Below the pieces are notes generated by a model. It was not told the DNA's origin. It saw only the letters and a program-made list of their open reading frames with translations, and did no database searches. Below are positions 57,170 to 64,000 of a stretch of DNA of 64,000 nucleotides, in pieces. Position 1 is the stretch's first letter, and every line of letters begins with the position of its first letter. The translations under genes were made by a program, and so were the position numbers. Origin of the DNA: Candidatus Ribeiella danica (lineage in GTDB: Bacteria > Chloroflexota > Chloroflexia > Chloroflexales > Roseiflexaceae); the NCBI GenBank assembly GCA_016717335.1, contig JADKFS010000016.1, positions 186,001 through 250,000 on the forward strand, in the 5' to 3' direction.

Positions 57170-57186
57170 GTGTTCGTCCTTCTGGC

Positions 57187-58170
57187 TTACCAGGCGACGC
57201 CGCAGCAGGCGTCGATGAAATGCGGCTCCAGGCGCCGGTCGCGCGCGTAGGCGACCGTGCCGTCGGCCGGGTAGGCAATTCCGTCGAGCCCCGCGTCGAT
57301 CGCCAGCCGGTCGGCCGCGCGCTTGTAGTCGCCCAGCGGGCGCTCGCAGCCCAGCACGATCGGCGTCGCGGGCAGGGCCGCGCGGGCAAGCTTGAAGAAA
57401 CGGCCGACGTCTGCCAGCTCGGGCGGGCGCACCTCTGCCATCGGCGTGCCGCGCAGCGGCGTCAGGACAACCAGCGCGAGCATCTTGGGTGGGTGACAGG
57501 CGATCATCTCCAGCGCGCGCCGCTCGCCGCGCATCTGGCCGAAGTGCAGCCCCAGGATGATGTGCGGCACGGTCGGGACGGCGTGGCGCTCCAGCCGCGC
57601 CAGCGCGGCCTCGTAGTCGTCCGGCGTCGCGCCCAGGTGGTAGACCTGGCGGATGGTGTCCTGGTCGCCGATGATGTCGACCATCGCGCCGTCGATGCCG
57701 GCCTCGGCCAGCCCGGCGCATGTCTCTTCGTCCGGCAGGCCGGGGTGGACCCGCACGACCAGGCCGAGCTCGCGCCGCACCCGGATGAGGTCGGGGATGT
57801 GCCTGTGCAGCGGCACGCGGCCGCGCGCGTCGCTGCCACCCGAGATCAGCACGCCGCGCGCGCCGCGCTCCGCCAGCCGCGCGCACAGGTCGTAGAGCGA
57901 GCCGCCGGCGTAGGGCAGGCTGGTCAGCCCGCGCAGGATGGTCTTCCCGCAGTGCTCGCAGCCAAGCGCGCAGGCCGTGCCGGTGAGGCTGACCGAGACG
58001 AACTCGGCCGCGTCCTGCCCGGCATACTCGGCGGTCTTGTAGCGCCGCAGCCCAGGCGTGTAGAACGTGATCCGGTTGGAAACATGCGCGCGGCGCATGT
58101 CCAGGCCGGCGGGGCTGAAGTGGGCATCGGCCACATCTACAGCCGTATCAGACAGTGGCAGGTCAAGCAT
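57187..58170 (-). CDS. Radical SAM enzyme, LipS1/LipS2-type lipoyl synthase component (2)
   Basis: 327 residues, intact. The motif TGTACALGCEHCGKTILRGL gives C-x3-C-x2-C. SGGSDARGRVPLHRHI and GLPDEETCAGLAEAGIDGAM fit the radical-SAM barrel; the C-terminus ends HFIDACCGVAW with two adjacent cysteines near the end, possible auxiliary-cluster ligands. The start MLDLPLSDTAVDVAD is at 58170; the longer frame upstream (to 58284) is repeat DNA. The family is not LipA itself (no N-terminal CxxxxCxxxxxC). Gene order carrier-ligase-rSAM-rSAM-ligase supports a LipS1/LipS2 role. Confidence 0.75.
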   Translation of the reverse strand: MLDLPLSDTAVDVADAHFSPAGLDMRRAHVSNRITFYTPGLRRYKTAEYAGQDAAEFVSVSLTGTACALGCEHCGKTILRGLTSLPYAGGSLYDLCARLAERGARGVLISGGSDARGRVPLHRHIPDLIRVRRELGLVVRVHPGLPDEETCAGLAEAGIDGAMVDIIGDQDTIRQVYHLGATPDDYEAALARLERHAVPTVPHIILGLHFGQMRGERRALEMIACHPPKMLALVVLTPLRGTPMAEVRPPELADVGRFFKLARAALPATPIVLGCERPLGDYKRAADRLAIDAGLDGIAYPADGTVAYARDRRLEPHFIDACCGVAW

Positions 58171-58191
58171 GGAGCGGCCTCTAAATACAGC

Positions 58192-58283
58192 CTTTTGACG
58201 ATCGACGATCGACGATCGACGGCAAGACCATCGTCTATCGCCCATCGTCCGATCAACCAGAACCGGACGTGCGACAGTCTGCA
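58192..58283. repeat. GACGATC heptamer array
   Basis: TTTTGACGATCGACGATCGA and further CGACGGC and CATCG units fill the gap between the ligase stop and the second radical-SAM start. The array is open in the rSAM frame, so an N-terminally extended product is formally possible. Confidence 0.8.
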
Positions 58284-59357
58284 CTACCCCTGTGTCTCAA
58301 CGGCGTGCCGCACAGCCGCCAGCACGGCTTGGGTCAGGCCGTCGAGCGGGATGCTCTCCAGCTCGATCGGCCAGCGCGCGTACGTCTGGCGCAGCGTCGT
58401 CGCGATCGCGCCGGGGTCGGCGATGTGCCAGCGCAGGCGCGCCTCCAGGTCGGCGACTGCGTTCTCTGCCGCGAAGAAGTCACCGCCGATGAACGCCGAC
58501 TTGATCATCTGACCCGACAGCGCCACGCGCACGTCGAGCAGGCCGCCCGGCGTCTTGAGCCGCGCGCCGGCGGCCGAGTCCGGCACCGCGGTGGCCTGGT
58601 AGATCCACGCGTCGGTCAGGTACTTGTCGCGCTCCAGCGTGGCGATCGCCTGGCGCTCCGCGGCGGTGAAATCGCCCCGCTCCAGCGTGACGCCGAACGC
58701 CTCGGCGTAGCCCGCGGCCAGCGCCGCGCGCACCTCGTCGATCTCGACGGCGAGCCCAAGCTCGCCGCGGACGGTCGAGGTGCGCGCGGCGACCGCGGCG
58801 ATCTCCTTGTCTGAGATCTTCTCGATCGGGATGTTGAGCACGCGCAGCATCAGCGGCACGTCCAGGTCGACCAGCACCGAGGCGTGGAACAGCAGCCCGT
58901 CGGTCGGCGCGCGGTAGATGCCGACCCCGGCGATCTTGCGGCCGTTGACCTCCAGGTCGTTCTTGCGGCGAAACTCGGCCTGGATGCCCAGCCGCTCAAG
59001 GCCGCGCAGCAGCCCGTCGGACACCAGCGCCATCAGGTCGCGGGCGGTGCGGTAGACGTGATCGCCCGTGCCGGGCAGCATCAGCGCCACACCGAGCGGG
59101 CCGGAGCCCATGATAATCGCGCCGCCGCCGGTCGGGCGCCGGTTGATCGGGATGCCGTGCGCGCGGCAGTAGTCGACGTGCAGCTCGCTCTCGACACGCT
59201 GGAACCGGCCGACCAGGGCGCAGTGCGGGCGGTAGGTGTACAGCCGCAGCGTCGGTGGGGCCTGCCCGCTGCCGACCCAGCCGGTGAGCAGCTCGTCGGC
59301 GGCCAGCCCGAACGAGGCGGTCACACCGTCGTCGGCGATGTAGCGCCATGCGGTCAT
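58284..59357 (-). CDS. lplA: Lipoate-protein ligase A (with accessory C-terminal domain)
   Basis: 357 residues. NRRPTGGGAIIMGSGPLGVA is the substrate loop, NDLEVNGRKIAGVGIYRAPT has the catalytic lysine (GRK-IAG), and FHASVLVDLDVPLM is the adjacent strand. The C-terminal accessory domain ARLKTPGGLLDVRVALSGQM then IKSAFIGGDFFAAEN covers the usual LplB/PF10437-type fold. The start MTAWRYIADDGVTASF is at 59357, overlapping the GcvH-like stop by 4 bases. It probably attaches lipoate or octanoate to the neighbouring carrier. Confidence 0.85.
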   Translation of the reverse strand: MTAWRYIADDGVTASFGLAADELLTGWVGSGQAPPTLRLYTYRPHCALVGRFQRVESELHVDYCRAHGIPINRRPTGGGAIIMGSGPLGVALMLPGTGDHVYRTARDLMALVSDGLLRGLERLGIQAEFRRKNDLEVNGRKIAGVGIYRAPTDGLLFHASVLVDLDVPLMLRVLNIPIEKISDKEIAAVAARTSTVRGELGLAVEIDEVRAALAAGYAEAFGVTLERGDFTAAERQAIATLERDKYLTDAWIYQATAVPDSAAGARLKTPGGLLDVRVALSGQMIKSAFIGGDFFAAENAVADLEARLRWHIADPGAIATTLRQTYARWPIELESIPLDGLTQAVLAAVRHAVETQG

Positions 59358-59800
59358 ACGATCCACCCCTGCGTGCGGTAGCGCTCGGTCTCGGCGGCCA
59401 CCCACGCGGGCAGCGCCGCGCCCGCGATCAAGGCGGCCGACTCGCCCGCCCAGTCCGACGGCGCAATCGTCACGAGCCAGCCGTCGCCGTAGGGGTCGCG
59501 GTTGATCAGGGTCGGGTCGCGCAGCACGGCCGGGTTGGCGGACACCAGCACGCCGCTGAGCGGCGCGATTATATCGCCGGTCATCTTGGCCGCCTCAAGC
59601 GAGCCGATCGGCTCGCCGCGCCGCACGGCCGTGCTCGTGGGGCGCAGAGTTACATACGCTAGGTCGCCGATCGAGGCCAGCCCAAGCGCGTCGAGCCCTA
59701 CGACCGCCAGGCGCGTGGCCGGGTCGTATCGCACCCATAGGTGCTGCGCGCCGTCGTACATACGATCGCCCGGCACGCTGTAGGTCGCAGTCTCACTCAT
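59354..59800 (-). CDS. GcvH-like lipoyl carrier protein (second copy)
   Basis: 148 residues, intact. VRYDPATRLAVVGLDALGLA, SLEAAKMTGDIIAPLSGVLV with lipoyl-lysine in EAAKM, and DPYGDGWLVTIAPSDWAGES define the fold. TGA overlaps the ligase ATG (ATGA), so carrier and ligase are translationally coupled. It is only distantly like the carrier at 52111, suggesting separate roles. It is preceded by the second copy of the TGCCATAG operator (59813-59855). Confidence 0.8.
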   Translation of the reverse strand: MSETATYSVPGDRMYDGAQHLWVRYDPATRLAVVGLDALGLASIGDLAYVTLRPTSTAVRRGEPIGSLEAAKMTGDIIAPLSGVLVSANPAVLRDPTLINRDPYGDGWLVTIAPSDWAGESAALIAGAALPAWVAAETERYRTQGWIV

Positions 59801-59812
59801 CTAGAACCTCGC

Positions 59813-59855
59813 TTTGCCATAGATTGCAATAAGTTGCTATGGCACAGCATCGCAC
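59813..59855. promoter_or_regulatory. Conserved operator, copy 2 (TGCCATAG half-sites)
   Basis: TTTGCCATAG (59813-59822), a diverged middle half-site ATTGCAATAA, GTTG, then CTATGGCACAG (59837-59847), in the same spacing and order as copy 1 at 54886. It is 13 bases upstream of the GcvH-like start (59800). Confidence 0.8.
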
Positions 59856-60076
59856 ATGACGAGGAGGCGATCAAGGTAACAGCTCGCAACCGGATGGAAA
59901 GGGGTCTTCACCTGTGCCAATTGGGGTGGGGGTGTGGTGGCGGCTTCGCCGCCACCACACCCCGATCTGGGGAGGTGAGGTAGCGAAACCCTGTCTTTAG
60001 CAGTGGGCAGCCGGCAGGAGTCCGTCGGCAGTTCGACGGAGGGCAGCACAACGGCATCTCGTTCGTGTATAGTGGC
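59856..60076. other. Intergenic with a hairpin; GCAGTCGGCAG-like units
   Basis: Holds the 16-bp hairpin listed next and imperfect CGGCAG heptamers at 60000-60040. The kinase stop is at 60077. No gene was recognised. Confidence 0.5.
59929..59963. terminator. 16-bp perfect hairpin between the kinase and lipoyl blocks
   Basis: GGGGTGTGGTGGCGGC (59929-59944) pairs with GCCGCCACCACACCCC (59948-59963), loop TTC. No T tract. It resembles the hairpin at 53990 in size, GC content and GTGGGG composition and could be a terminator for transcripts ending here. Confidence 0.6.
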
Positions 60077-61654
60077 TCAATGGTTTTGCTCACAGCGATC
60101 GGGTTCTTGCGAGTGTACCGCTGTCGGCAGCGTGAACCAGAATCGCGTGCCCTGGCCGACCACACTAGCGACGCCAATCTGCCCGCCGTGCGCCTCGATC
60201 AGGTGCCGTGCAATCGCCAGGCCCAGCCCCGAGCCACCGTATCCGCGCGAGCGCGCGCGATCGGCCCGCCAGAAGCGCTCGAACACGTGCGGCAGATCGT
60301 CCGGCGCGATGCCCGTGCCGCTGTCGGCCACCTCGAAGCGGACGAAGGACCAAGGACCAAGGACCAAGCGGGCGGCGTCGACATGTGTCGCGATGGACGT
60401 CGGGCGTGGGGCATGGGCCGCAGCGCCATCATCGATAGCTTGCAGCGTGGAGCTGAGGATCAGGGTCGTTGGTCGTTGGTCGTTGGTCGTTGGTCGTTGA
60501 TCATCGACCGTCAGCCGTCGATTGTTTGTCTCCAGAATCGCAGCAACCGTGATCGTGCCGCCGACCGGCGTGTAGCGCAGCGCGTTGGCGATCAGGTTGT
60601 ACAGCACCTGGCGCACGCGGTCGGGGTCGGCCTGCACTGCGGGCAGGTCAGGCGCCACGCCAATGGCGAGGGTCACCTGCTGATCCGCGGCCTGCGCGAC
60701 GAAGGGCGCCACTGCCGACTCGACCAGCGGGGCTACCTCGGTCGGCCGCGCGGCGAGCGCGATCTGCCCCGCCTCGGCCTGCGCCAGCTCCCGCAGGTCG
60801 CCGACCAGCCGGCTCAGCATCACCGTCTCGTCGTAGATCGTCGCGACCTCGGCCTTGTCCAGTGGGTAGACGTCGTCGAGGATGGCGCGCAGGTTGCCCT
60901 GGATCACCGTCAGCGGCGTGCGCAGCTCGTGCGCGATGTCGGCGATCATGTGCCGGCGCAGCTGCTCGGCGGTCTGCAGGCTGCCTGCCATCTCGTTGAA
61001 GGCGCGCGCCACGTCGGCCAGCTCTTGCGGGCCGGCCACCCGCACGCGCTGATCCAGCCGGCCTTGCGCCATCTGGCGCGCGGCCGCGGCCAGGTGGCTG
61101 AGCGGCGCGGCCAGGCCACGCGCGATCAGCACGCCTAGCACCATCCCCAGCAGCCCCGCCAGCAGGCCGGCCTGTAGCAGCGCGACGTTGACCTGAGCAA
61201 GATAGCGCTGCGCGGCCAGCGGCAGGTCGCCCTGCGCGGCTCCGGCGAGCACCAGCAGGTAGCCGACAGTCTGTCCGGTGACGATAATTGGGGCCGCGTC
61301 GGCCAGATCCTGCGGCGCCAGCGCGGCCGGCTGGCTGCCCGATCCATCGTAGACGACCTGCCGGGCGGAGTCTGCCAGGACGAAGGTGGGCGCGCCGCGC
61401 CGGAGGCCGCGCCCGGCCCCGCCGCCGGGCCCACGGAACGTGTCGAGCACCTCCGCCACACCCGACCACTCGCTATGTGCGGCGTAGTAGTCGGCGAGCT
61501 GTGCCACGAGCGGCGAGTCCTGCAGCTGACTCTGCGCCAGGAACTGGCGGAACTCGCCGCTCACTTGGCGGTTCGCCAGCAGCGCGACCACCAGCACCCC
61601 GACGAGCGTGACAGCGCCGAAGGCGAGCGTGAGCCGGACCCAGAGCGTATTCAT
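60077..61654 (-). CDS. BaeS/EnvZ-type sensor histidine kinase with repeat-encoded insert
   Basis: 525 residues: helix 1 (LAFGAVTLVGVLVVALLA), a periplasmic domain, helix 2 (LLQAGLLAGLLGMVLGVLIA), HAMP, HisKA with phosphoacceptor in IADIAHELRTPLTVIQGNL, N-box NLIANALRYTPVGG, and G-boxes ADSGTGIAPDD and GGSGLGLAIARHLIE. Between GTITVAA and FEVADSG lies an insert of about 65 residues (TVDDQRPTTNDQRPTTLILS onward) encoded by TTGGTCG heptamers and neighbours. The start MNTLWVRLTLAFG is at 61654. It pairs with the OmpR-type regulator at 61812. Confidence 0.85.
   Translation of the reverse strand: MNTLWVRLTLAFGAVTLVGVLVVALLANRQVSGEFRQFLAQSQLQDSPLVAQLADYYAAHSEWSGVAEVLDTFRGPGGGAGRGLRRGAPTFVLADSARQVVYDGSGSQPAALAPQDLADAAPIIVTGQTVGYLLVLAGAAQGDLPLAAQRYLAQVNVALLQAGLLAGLLGMVLGVLIARGLAAPLSHLAAAARQMAQGRLDQRVRVAGPQELADVARAFNEMAGSLQTAEQLRRHMIADIAHELRTPLTVIQGNLRAILDDVYPLDKAEVATIYDETVMLSRLVGDLRELAQAEAGQIALAARPTEVAPLVESAVAPFVAQAADQQVTLAIGVAPDLPAVQADPDRVRQVLYNLIANALRYTPVGGTITVAAILETNNRRLTVDDQRPTTNDQRPTTLILSSTLQAIDDGAAAHAPRPTSIATHVDAARLVLGPWSFVRFEVADSGTGIAPDDLPHVFERFWRADRARSRGYGGSGLGLAIARHLIEAHGGQIGVASVVGQGTRFWFTLPTAVHSQEPDRCEQNH
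60340..60535. repeat. TTGGTCG heptamer array inserted in the kinase ATPase domain
   Basis: GTTGGTCGTTGGTCGTTGGT (about 60468-60500) and flanking imperfect units (GACCAAGGACCAAGG at 60344) match the heptamers at 50750-50868. The region stays in frame and lies in the ATP-lid-facing loop of the HATPase fold. Confidence 0.75.
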
Positions 61655-61676
61655 GCATGACTACCTTGTTTGGAGC

Positions 61677-61811
61677 AAGGAGACAAGGAGACAAGGTGAC
61701 AAGGTGAGCTGTGCCCTCGCTCAGCCTTCTCTCGCCCGATCGCCGCGTCGCCCGATCGCCGCGTCGCCCGATCGCCGCGTCGCCCGATCGCCGCGTCGCC
61801 CGATCGCTCGC
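61677..61811. repeat. GTGACAAG octamers and a CGATCGCCGCGTCGCC array
   Basis: GAGACAAG/GTGACAAG octamers (61677-61706) followed by about four copies of the 16-base unit CGATCGCCGCGTCGCC (61738-61806), up to the response regulator stop. Confidence 0.9.
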
Positions 61812-62501
61812 TCACCCGCCCATGCGATACCCCACGCCATACACCGTCTGAATATAGATCGGGTTGGCCGCGTCGGGCTCGATCTTCTTGCGCAGGTTCT
61901 TGATATGGCTGTCGACGCCGCGGTCGAGGCCCTCGTAGGCGTAGCCGAGTCCTTTCTCGACCAGCTCCGCGCGCGTGAAGGCGTGGCCGGGGTACTCCAT
62001 GAGCACGCGCAGCAGGTCGAACTCAGTCGGCGTCAGCTCGATCGGCTGGCCGTCGCGCGTGACCACGTGCCGATCGCGGTCCAGCCGCAGCCCGCTAACC
62101 TGCAGCACCTGCGCGGGCGCCGCTTCGCCGCCGGACCGCCGCAGCACGGCACGCACGCGCGCCACAACCTCGTGAGGGTTGAACGGCTTGGCGATGTAGT
62201 CGTCGGCGCCCAACTCCAGCCCGACGATCCGATCGATGTCCTCCACCCGTGCGGTCAGCATAATGATCGGCAGGCGCGCCAAGCTGGGGTCGCCGCGCAC
62301 CTGCCGGGTGATCGCCCAGCCGTCCTGGTCAGGCAGCATCAGGTCGAGCACGACCAGGTCGGGGCGCTCGCTCCGGATGGCACGCAGCGCCGACGCGCCA
62401 TCGCAGGCGGTCAGCGTCTGGTAGCCGGCCTGCTCGAGGTACGATGCGACCAGGCGCACAATCTGCTTGTCGTCGTCGACGACGAGGATCCGTTGATTCA
62501 C
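61812..62501 (-). CDS. OmpR-family response regulator
   Basis: 229 residues. The receiver domain has acidic pocket DDD (residues 9-11), phosphoacceptor in LVVLDLMLPDQDGW, and the TA...K pair MLTARVED ... YIAKPFNPHE. The C-terminal winged helix is TPTEFDLLRVLMEYPGHAFT then RGVDSHIKNLRKKIEPD and TVYGVGYRMGG. Start MNQRILVVDDDKQIVRLV at 62501. It is followed by the kinase on the same strand, the usual order. Target genes unknown. Confidence 0.9.
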   Translation of the reverse strand: MNQRILVVDDDKQIVRLVASYLEQAGYQTLTACDGASALRAIRSERPDLVVLDLMLPDQDGWAITRQVRGDPSLARLPIIMLTARVEDIDRIVGLELGADDYIAKPFNPHEVVARVRAVLRRSGGEAAPAQVLQVSGLRLDRDRHVVTRDGQPIELTPTEFDLLRVLMEYPGHAFTRAELVEKGLGYAYEGLDRGVDSHIKNLRKKIEPDAANPIYIQTVYGVGYRMGG

Positions 62502-62722
62502 CAGTCGCCCACTTCCAGTGGCATACGCGGTAGCGCAGCGCGCTCAAGGGCAGCTATCGATTCGATGCACGTGCCACCAGCAAGGTTACTGTTTCCTCTA
62601 AATATACTGAATGTTGATGGAGATCTGATGGAAAACGGCGCCAGATCGTATGGATCGCGGGCGTTATCGCTGGTCGGTTGCGCGCCGGCCATGTGCGGGT
62701 AGTGGGGGAGCTTGCGCGGACG
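62502..62722. other. Intergenic, nothing recognised
   Basis: Spacer between the ABC exporter stop and the response regulator start; no repeat array or coding frame was recognised. Confidence 0.4.
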
Positions 62723-64000
62723 TCACTCGCGGCTGTACTGCTGCCACATGCGCCAGTAGTGCCCGCCGGCCTGCAGCAGCTCGTGGTGCCGGCCCTGCTC
62801 GACCGGCCGGCCGCCGTCGAGCACCAGGATCGTATCCATGTCCGTCAGGTCGGCCAGCCGGTGGGTGATCAGCAGCGTGGTGCGCCCGGCCATCAGCGCG
62901 CCGAGCGACCGCATCACGTCGCGCGCCGTGATCGCGTCGAGGTGGGCGGTCGGCTCGTCGAGGATGAGGATTGGCGCGTCTTTCAGGATCGCGCGCGCGA
63001 TCGCCAGGCGCTGGCGCTCGCCGCCGCTCAGCCGCAGCCCCTGCTCGCCGATCCAGGTGTCGTAGCCCTGCGGCAGCCCGGCGATGTGCTCGTGGATCTG
63101 CGCCTGGCGCGCCGCGGCGATCAGCTGCTCGTCGCGCGCGTCGGGGCGGGCGAGCAGCAGATTCTCACGGATCGTCCCGTTGAACAGGTGGGTCTGCTGC
63201 GCCACCACGCCGATCAGCCCGCGCACGTCCTCTGCCCGATAGCTGCGCAGGTCGCGCCCGCCGATCGTGATCTGCCCGTGCTCGTAGTCCCAGAAGCGCA
63301 GCAGCAGGCTCACCAGCGTCGATTTGCCCGCGCCGCTCGGCCCGACGACCGCCAGGCGCCCGCCAGGCGGCAGTCTGAAGCTGACCCGGTCGAGCACAAT
63401 CTGGCGCTGCTCGGCCTGGCCGGCCACACGCTCACCTGGGTAGGCAAAGCTCAGGTCGCGCACCTCCAGCCCGGCGTGCCGCGGCGTCGGCGAAGGCGCG
63501 GCCGGCTCTCGCACCGGCGGCGGGCGATCGACCAGCGCGAACAGCCGGCCCGCCGCGGCGCGGCTGCTCGCCAGCTCCTGCGCCGCCTGCGCCAGCGGCG
63601 CGACCGCCTCGAAGCTGGCGAGCGCGGTCAGCACCAGCAGCGCCAGGTAGACCCCGTCGATCTGCCCGCCGCGCACCAGCGGCACGGCGACCCACAGCAC
63701 CGCCAGGCCGCCCAGGCTAGCCAGCAGGCCGCTCAGCGCGCCGTGCAGCCCGCGGATCGCCGCCGCGCGCTCCTGCGCGCGGGCCAGCCGTGCCCCGATC
63801 CGATCGACCTCGTCGTGGTAGCGCTGCTCGCAGCCGAAGGCTAGCAGATCTGCTGCGCCCTGCACCCCGTCGACCAGCGCCGCGCTCAGATCCGCCCGCG
63901 CCACCACCTGCTCGGCGCCGGGGTCGCAGCTGAGCCACCATATCAGCAGCGGCAGCGCGATCCCGGCCAGCGCGAGAAACGCCAGCAGCGCCACGGCCAG
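62723..64000 (-). CDS. ABC exporter half-transporter, CydC-like, open at right edge
   Basis: The visible part (about 420 residues, continuing beyond the window) has the last transmembrane helices (LLAFLALAGIALPLLIWWLS; HGALSGLLASLGGLAVLWVA) and a complete nucleotide-binding domain: Walker A VVGPSGAGKSTLVSLLLRFW, Q-loop GVVAQQTHLFNG, signature GEQGLRLSGGERQRLAIARA, Walker B ILILDEPTAHLD and H-loop LLITHRLADLTDMD. The SAALVDGVQGAADLLAFG segment and overall order resemble CydC of the CydDC thiol exporter needed for cytochrome bd; generic lipid or drug exporters are alternatives. Confidence 0.75.
   Translation of the reverse strand: MAVALLAFLALAGIALPLLIWWLSCDPGAEQVVARADLSAALVDGVQGAADLLAFGCEQRYHDEVDRIGARLARAQERAAAIRGLHGALSGLLASLGGLAVLWVAVPLVRGGQIDGVYLALLVLTALASFEAVAPLAQAAQELASSRAAAGRLFALVDRPPPVREPAAPSPTPRHAGLEVRDLSFAYPGERVAGQAEQRQIVLDRVSFRLPPGGRLAVVGPSGAGKSTLVSLLLRFWDYEHGQITIGGRDLRSYRAEDVRGLIGVVAQQTHLFNGTIRENLLLARPDARDEQLIAAARQAQIHEHIAGLPQGYDTWIGEQGLRLSGGERQRLAIARAILKDAPILILDEPTAHLDAITARDVMRSLGALMAGRTTLLITHRLADLTDMDTILVLDGGRPVEQGRHHELLQAGGHYWRMWQQYSRE

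Noticed and set aside
56081..58170. Classical lipoyl synthase LipA or biotin synthase
   Set aside because: Neither radical-SAM protein has LipA's N-terminal second-cluster motif, and the paired arrangement with ligases fits LipS1/LipS2 better.
52111..59800. Glycine cleavage system H proteins
   Set aside because: No GcvT, GcvP or Lpd gene is near, and neighbours are TusA/DsrE, ligases and radical-SAM enzymes.

Overview
The window is GC-rich bacterial DNA that best fits a filamentous, probably phototrophic Chloroflexota (Chloroflexales/Roseiflexaceae-like). Grounds: a PucC-type bacteriochlorophyll-delivery transporter, large MalT-type LuxR ATPase regulators paired with DUF4386-like membrane proteins, a deazaflavin (F420)-type nitroreductase, SBBP-repeat surface proteins, an Isp-type [NiFe] hydrogenase, and 7-8 nt tandem-repeat arrays at many gene junctions. 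No rRNA, tRNA or CRISPR array was seen. Many otherwise well-conserved genes change reading frame one to ten times, mostly in G/C runs; these read as single-base indels (sequence error in a draft assembly, or real decay) and are noted gene by gene.

Layout. 0-0.43 kb: two oppositely oriented histidine kinase pieces. 0.8-11.6 kb: housekeeping and metabolic genes (PucC transporter, M16 presequence-protease-like peptidase, GPH sugar symporter, sphingosine-1-phosphate-lyase-like PLP enzyme, SnoaL-like protein, Eis-like acetyltransferase, endonuclease III) separated by tandem repeats. 11.6-14.3 kb: a nest of truncated IS1634- and IS630-type transposase genes next to a broken winged-helix gene. 14.5-19.8 kb: an intact MalT-like LuxR regulator, an NAD(P)-binding protein, a DUF4386 membrane protein and a small conserved protein. 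19.8-20.7 kb: a complete IS1-family element. 20.9-26.2 kb: a FEN-type 5'-3' exonuclease, a truncated ECF sigma factor, a nitroreductase with an internal stop, a Ca2+/Na+ antiporter preceded by a probable attenuator leader, and a TetR-glycosyltransferase pair with a 36-bp operator. 26.7-32.8 kb: one giant secreted beta-propeller protein. 33-43 kb: a gene graveyard with an eroded toxin-antitoxin pair, a decayed second copy of the LuxR/small-protein/membrane-protein cassette, and remnants of DUF2306, DUF4386, MDR dehydrogenase, LysR and MFS genes. 42.7-45.6 kb: an XRE-cupin regulator, a zinc anti-sigma-like protein and a NapH/FixG-type polyferredoxin.

46.2-59.8 kb is the most interesting part. 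All genes are on the minus strand. The upstream block (59.8 to 54.9 kb) encodes a GcvH-like lipoyl carrier, a lipoate-protein ligase, two radical-SAM enzymes resembling the LipS1/LipS2 lipoyl-synthase pair, and a second ligase-like protein. It is followed by an excisionase-type HTH/PocR sensor regulator, TusA, two DsrE-family proteins and a second GcvH-like carrier, and then by a group-1e [NiFe] hydrogenase in the order small subunit-Isp1-Isp2-large subunit-maturation protease. A conserved 43-bp element with TGCCATAG/CTATGGCA half-sites stands before both the lipoyl block and the regulator. No GcvT/GcvP or sHdr subunits are present. The layout suggests a lipoate-carrier sulfur relay wired to an Isp/Hdr-like hydrogenase under one regulator. 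This is an inference from gene content.

60.1-64 kb: a BaeS-like histidine kinase (with a tandem-repeat insert inside its ATPase domain), its OmpR-type response regulator, and the end of a CydC-like ABC exporter running off the right edge.
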